The notes under the pieces: generated by a model
What the model was told of the DNA's origin: nothing
Databases searched by the model: none
Seen by the model: only the letters and a program-made list of their open reading frames with translations
In this document: piece after piece, positions 6,206 to 9,058 of the stretch
Layout: each line of letters starts with the position of its first letter
Position numbering within the stretch: the stretch's first letter is position 1
Translations under genes and position numbers: made by a program
Assembly (NCBI GenBank): GCA_049276515.1
Contig: JBASWO010000134.1
Coordinates: 1 to 9,058, forward strand
Reading direction: 5' to 3'
DNA length: 9,058 nt
Source of the DNA: JAATFY01 sp049276515
GTDB lineage: Bacteria; Pseudomonadota; Alphaproteobacteria; UBA9219

Positions 6206-6973
6206 TCAGCTATTGGGTGGCGTGAAGGTTTGTGACGGTAGCGAGCCATTAGCATACACAGCATCAATGTTGGCGTTTGAGACCGCCAGAACACCACAGG
6301 TAAGCTGCAAGGTACCATCGCTCGCTGTTTGAATAGCCGAGACTTTCGCCAATGTCTTAGGATTGGTAACTGCAAGGATCGTATTGCTGCTATCCGTTGC
6401 CTTGACCTCAAAGGTATAGACGCCATCTGGCAATTGCGTACCACCTTCACTCTTACCATCCCAGGTGGCGTAATTAACGCCGTTAACGCCTTGTCCTTCC
6501 ATGGTACGTACGACAGCACCTTCAGCATTTTTAATCGTGATCGTTACGTTGGATGCAGCGCTTGGTAATGTGTAGCCCATATGCGCTTTGCCATCTTGCA
6601 GTGCTATGTCACCTTTCGGCGTTGATGCTTCAACGTAATTACCAATGTAGCCGATGCCGGCTGAGAGGCTATTGCCTGCTGCGAGATTGATGAGTTTTTG
6701 TAAATTGCTGTTGGTATTTAATTGCTGTTCAACTTGTGAGAACTGCACCAACTGCTGGGTGAATTGATTGGTATCAGTTGCATTTGTAGGATCTTGATGG
6801 GTCAGCTGTGTTGTCAGGATCTTCAAGAATGTATTGAAGTTACTGGCAATATTTCCGTTTGCTGAATTTTTTGCTTTTTCAGCGGCAGCTGCGGCTGCGG
6901 CGGCTTGTTGCTGTTGTTGCACATAATTATTGAGCAGATCGCTATTGGATACGGGATTTGTTGAAGTTGTCAT
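6206..6973 (-). CDS. flgD: flagellar hook assembly (cap) protein FlgD
   Basis: FlgD is exported through the flagellar type III apparatus and caps the growing hook, placing FlgE subunits; it is shed when the hook is complete. The 255-residue protein shows the conserved N-terminal signature FLKILTTQLTHQDPTNATDT (49-68) followed by FTQQLVQFSQVEQQ (71-84). An FnIII/Ig-like insert then carries WDGKSEGGTQLPDGVYTFEV (171-190), and a C-terminal Tudor-like segment ends near DAVYANG. Ahead of the signature is an unusual run of five Gln then eight Ala (19-31). The start is secure: AAGGAG lies 8 nt before ATG 6973 and overlaps the TAA stop of fliK, so the two genes are 10 bp apart and probably coupled. 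The gene ends 1 bp from the convergent tlpA stop, and flgE does not follow. Confidence 0.96.
   Translation of the reverse strand: MTTSTNPVSNSDLLNNYVQQQQQAAAAAAAAEKAKNSANGNIASNFNTFLKILTTQLTHQDPTNATDTNQFTQQLVQFSQVEQQLNTNSNLQKLINLAAGNSLSAGIGYIGNYVEASTPKGDIALQDGKAHMGYTLPSAASNVTITIKNAEGAVVRTMEGQGVNGVNYATWDGKSEGGTQLPDGVYTFEVKATDSSNTILAVTNPKTLAKVSAIQTASDGTLQLTCGVLAVSNANIDAVYANGSLPSQTFTPPNS
6881..6919 (-). repeat. Gln/Ala codon tract in flgD
   Basis: Thirteen consecutive codons encode five Gln and then eight Ala (residues 19-31 of FlgD). Gln codons are mostly CAA and Ala codons mix GCC, GCA and GCT, giving a triplet-periodic, GC-rich stretch. Such tracts can change length by slippage without shifting frame. 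It lies in the flexible N-terminal region before the conserved FlgD signature. Confidence 0.7.
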
Positions 6974-6983
6974 AGGACTCTCC

Positions 6984-8882
6984 TTAGACCCGTAAGTTTA
7001 CGCGGCCTGGTGTTACATAATAGGTTTCTGTCTCAGCTACAGTGGCAAGTTCTAATGCAGCATCCATCTGCGGCTCACCCTTACCGGATGATGTCTTGCC
7101 GTTGCCTTGATCTTTGTTCTGTTGAGCTTGCCCGCTGAGACTAAACTGCAAGCTGCCGGGGTCGGCGCGCAAACCTGCGTCCTGCAGGGCTCGCTCGAGG
7201 CCTCTCACATCCTTGAGAAGCATATCAAGTGTAGCAGGATTATCTGCCATCACAGTTCCCTTCACCTTACCATCTTGCGCAATACTCAATTTAATATTGA
7301 CGCGGCCAAGTTCGGCGGGATTAAGCTGCAACATCATTTGATCGTTGCCGCTTTTGACATTACGGTGCAATTGCAAAACCACTTGCTCGACAGGACTTGG
7401 CAAACCAGTTGTGCCGCCTTGTGTTGCGCGCGATGCTGAGAGCTGGCTAGCAAAGCTATAAGGTGTTGTTGCAGACGGCGCGTTGGTTGCTTCTGTCAGA
7501 GATGCATTGTTTAAAGGGTTCGTTGGCGCACCCATGGATGGATTGCGGCCATTGGACTGCATATCAAAATCCAATGAAGCATCACCACTCTTGCCACCAT
7601 TAAAGCTTTGCATAGATACAAAACTTGCATTCACAGCTGTCTTGCCATCAACCGTTTCTGGTTTAACAAAATAGCTTGTTAGACTTTCTGGTTGAGGAAT
7701 TATTTTTGGCAATTCAATTCCAGGAACAGCGGGCGCTTTCTTTTTAGCAATCGAAATCGGTGCAACACTATCTGAAGCAATTGGGAGTGCCGCTTGATCA
7801 CCAACAGCTGTTTGTGTTGGCGCAGGCTTTGGCGTGGCGAGCTGCGCACGTATATCATCAACAACTGACTTAATTTGTGCGCGTAATTCAGGGCTCGATG
7901 TCAATTGATCAGAGATCTTATTTTCCAGCACTTTACCAGCGTCTAAAGTAATCTGAGCCTGCGGCTCAAGCTCTGGCTGCTGGGCTGCAGAAGCCTCTAC
8001 TTGTTTTGCAACAAGATCAGCGAGTTTCAGACAATCCTTTAAAACATTCTTCAAAATGGCGTCGGTTTGAGCCTGATCAGCAAGTGTTTGGGCCTCAGTC
8101 TTGGGGGCATCTGTGAAGAGTTCTGCAGAAAGTGGCAGGCCATTATCTTGCTGATCCTGTGGCGCTGGGGCCGGCGTTAAAACATTCAAATTCTCATTTG
8201 CTTTAACTTGTCCTTCAAGGAGGATATCTTCAGTTGGTAAATCTACATCCACAGGGCTGGGAAGATTTGCAACTATGGGCTGAAGCACCTGTCCGTCTTC
8301 AGGAGGAGGAGGTGGCGCCATCTCTTTTTGAAGCACAATGATCAAAGCCTGTAAGGCTGCGAGTAAATCAATAGAAGAGACTTCTTCTTTCTCATCTAAA
8401 ACAACATCAGCTGTTGTCATAGCAACAACATCTGAAAGAGCAACATCTTCTAAAGGTTCACAGCCTGTTTGGACGCAAGTCGCAAGCCCCTCCTCATCAA
8501 CAACCATGGTAGAACTTGTGCTATGAGGCGTGAGCACAACGGCTCCAACATTGGTCTCTTTTTCAACTTTTTCTGCTTTATGAGGCAGAGGAGTTGATGC
8601 TCTGTGCTCTTCATTTTTAGCATTCTGCAACAGGCGGTGAAGGGCTTTTGCCAATTTCTTCAAGTCTGCTAACTCATCATCGCTTTTTACAATTGCGCGC
8701 GCACTCGCCTGGCTATGGGACAGTCCCTGAGCAGAAGGAGATGCCTGGCTTTGCGATAAGTATTTTGCAAATTGTTTTGATCCTGCTTTATCGCTGTTAA
8801 AGCCAGGATTGATGGCCGCCAAAAGACCGGCAACGGTCTTAAGAGATGGTGCTTTATCAGATGGCTGGTTAACAGAATCCAT
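6984..8882 (-). CDS. fliK: flagellar hook-length control protein FliK
   Basis: FliK is a secreted molecular ruler: its N-terminal part measures the hook and its C-terminal domain acts on FlhB to switch export from hook to filament subunits. The 632-residue protein is longer than the 405-residue Salmonella protein. Residues 1-495 are low-complexity and poorly conserved, rich in Ala, Gln, Pro, Ser and acidic residues, with a run of five prolines after KEMA near residue 190 and many Pro/Gln-rich stretches, as usual for the ruler region. The conserved C-terminal Flg_hook domain lies at about 498-585 (VEQVVLQLHR, LQLNPAELGRVNIKLSI and DVRGLERALQDAGL), with the family's LxPxxLGxVxV pattern at 520-530. 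A polar tail ends VNLRV. ATG 8882 has only a weak purine stretch (AAGAAAG) upstream. It lies 18 bp after the preceding partial gene and 10 bp before flgD, in one apparent operon. Confidence 0.93.
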   Translation of the reverse strand: MDSVNQPSDKAPSLKTVAGLLAAINPGFNSDKAGSKQFAKYLSQSQASPSAQGLSHSQASARAIVKSDDELADLKKLAKALHRLLQNAKNEEHRASTPLPHKAEKVEKETNVGAVVLTPHSTSSTMVVDEEGLATCVQTGCEPLEDVALSDVVAMTTADVVLDEKEEVSSIDLLAALQALIIVLQKEMAPPPPPEDGQVLQPIVANLPSPVDVDLPTEDILLEGQVKANENLNVLTPAPAPQDQQDNGLPLSAELFTDAPKTEAQTLADQAQTDAILKNVLKDCLKLADLVAKQVEASAAQQPELEPQAQITLDAGKVLENKISDQLTSSPELRAQIKSVVDDIRAQLATPKPAPTQTAVGDQAALPIASDSVAPISIAKKKAPAVPGIELPKIIPQPESLTSYFVKPETVDGKTAVNASFVSMQSFNGGKSGDASLDFDMQSNGRNPSMGAPTNPLNNASLTEATNAPSATTPYSFASQLSASRATQGGTTGLPSPVEQVVLQLHRNVKSGNDQMMLQLNPAELGRVNIKLSIAQDGKVKGTVMADNPATLDMLLKDVRGLERALQDAGLRADPGSLQFSLSGQAQQNKDQGNGKTSSGKGEPQMDAALELATVAETETYYVTPGRVNLRV

Positions 8883-8900
8883 GAAACGGCTTTCTTATGA

Positions 8901-9058
8901 TTAGGCAGTACGATTGATCGCAACAGGCTTACAGGTGGGGCTATAAAGACCAGCCTCAAGCGTTGTTTTATTAGGATTGCTATAGGCTGGTTTTGGCAAA
9001 ACTTCTTGTTTAACGATTGAAACAACATTTTGAATCAAGCGCTGAGTGGCCATCACGG
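8901..9058 (-). CDS. 3' end of an unrecognised gene upstream of fliK
   Basis: The minus-strand frame is open from the window edge to a TAA at 8903-8901. The last 50 residues from an internal ATG (9053) begin MATQRLIQNVVSIVKQEV and end YSPTCKPVAINRTA. The ATG is preceded by an in-frame GTG and the frame continues beyond the window, so this could be the tail of a longer protein or a small separate gene. A short amphipathic helix is followed by a polar, proline-containing tail; I recognise no family. Its spacing to fliK (18 bp, same strand) suggests it is in the same flagellar operon. Its codon choices resemble those of its neighbours by eye. Identity is unknown. Confidence 0.55.
   Translation of the reverse strand, partial: VMATQRLIQNVVSIVKQEVLPKPAYSNPNKTTLEAGLYSPTCKPVAINRTA

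Noticed and set aside
6154..6528. A 124-codon minus-strand open frame across the tlpA/flgD junction
   Set aside because: It covers the 3' halves of two confidently identified genes in another frame and its protein has no recognisable domain.
8687..9028. A 113-codon minus-strand open frame overlapping the start of fliK and the upstream gene tail
   Set aside because: It lies out of frame over the well-supported fliK N-terminus, has an ill-assorted composition and shows no family features; it is a shadow frame.
1..9058. CRISPR array, insertion sequence, integrase, toxin-antitoxin pair or tRNA/rRNA gene
   Set aside because: No regularly spaced direct repeats, transposase motifs, paired small toxin-like frames or conserved RNA gene sequences were seen on reading both strands.

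Overview
The window looks like chromosomal DNA of an alphaproteobacterium of moderate GC (about 45-50% by eye, not computed). The best lineage marker is the 811-residue membrane protein at 1564-3999, of the alphaproteobacteria-restricted TIGR02302/DUF4175 type, sitting beside lysA and a tiny lipoprotein gene as it does in many alphaproteobacteria. The fliK-flgD pair shows that the organism is, or recently was, flagellated. I cannot name a genus.

Layout. (1) 1-1560, plus strand: the 3' part of a gene for a helical repeat (TPR-like) protein of unknown function, running in from the left edge. (2) 1564-5637, minus strand: a unit read right to left as small LptM-like lipoprotein (5458-5637), lysA (4184-5449), a 184-bp structured gap with several inverted repeats, then the TIGR02302/DUF4175 protein. 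The small lipoprotein gene is only 59 codons long and easy to miss. (3) 5671-6204, plus strand: a periplasmic TlpA-like thioredoxin divergent from the lipoprotein gene with only 33 bp between them. (4) 6206-9058, minus strand: part of a flagellar operon read right to left as the 3' end of an unrecognised gene, fliK (hook-length control) and flgD (hook cap). The operon stops at flgD, which abuts tlpA tail to tail with 1 bp between stop codons.

How the genes relate. LysA makes lysine from meso-diaminopimelate in the cytoplasm. The LptM-like lipoprotein, TlpA and the DUF4175 protein all act in or at the cell envelope. FlgD and FliK work together in hook assembly: FlgD is the scaffold cap on the growing hook and FliK measures hook length and triggers the export switch.

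I found no new defence, mobile or biosynthetic system. There are no transposases, tRNA or rRNA genes and no CRISPR array that I can see. The points worth a second look are the absence of argH from its usual place next to lptM-lysA, the tandem hairpins downstream of lysA, a perfect palindrome directly before the DUF4175 start, the lack of flgE after flgD, and two large poorly characterised proteins (TPR-like and DUF4175).
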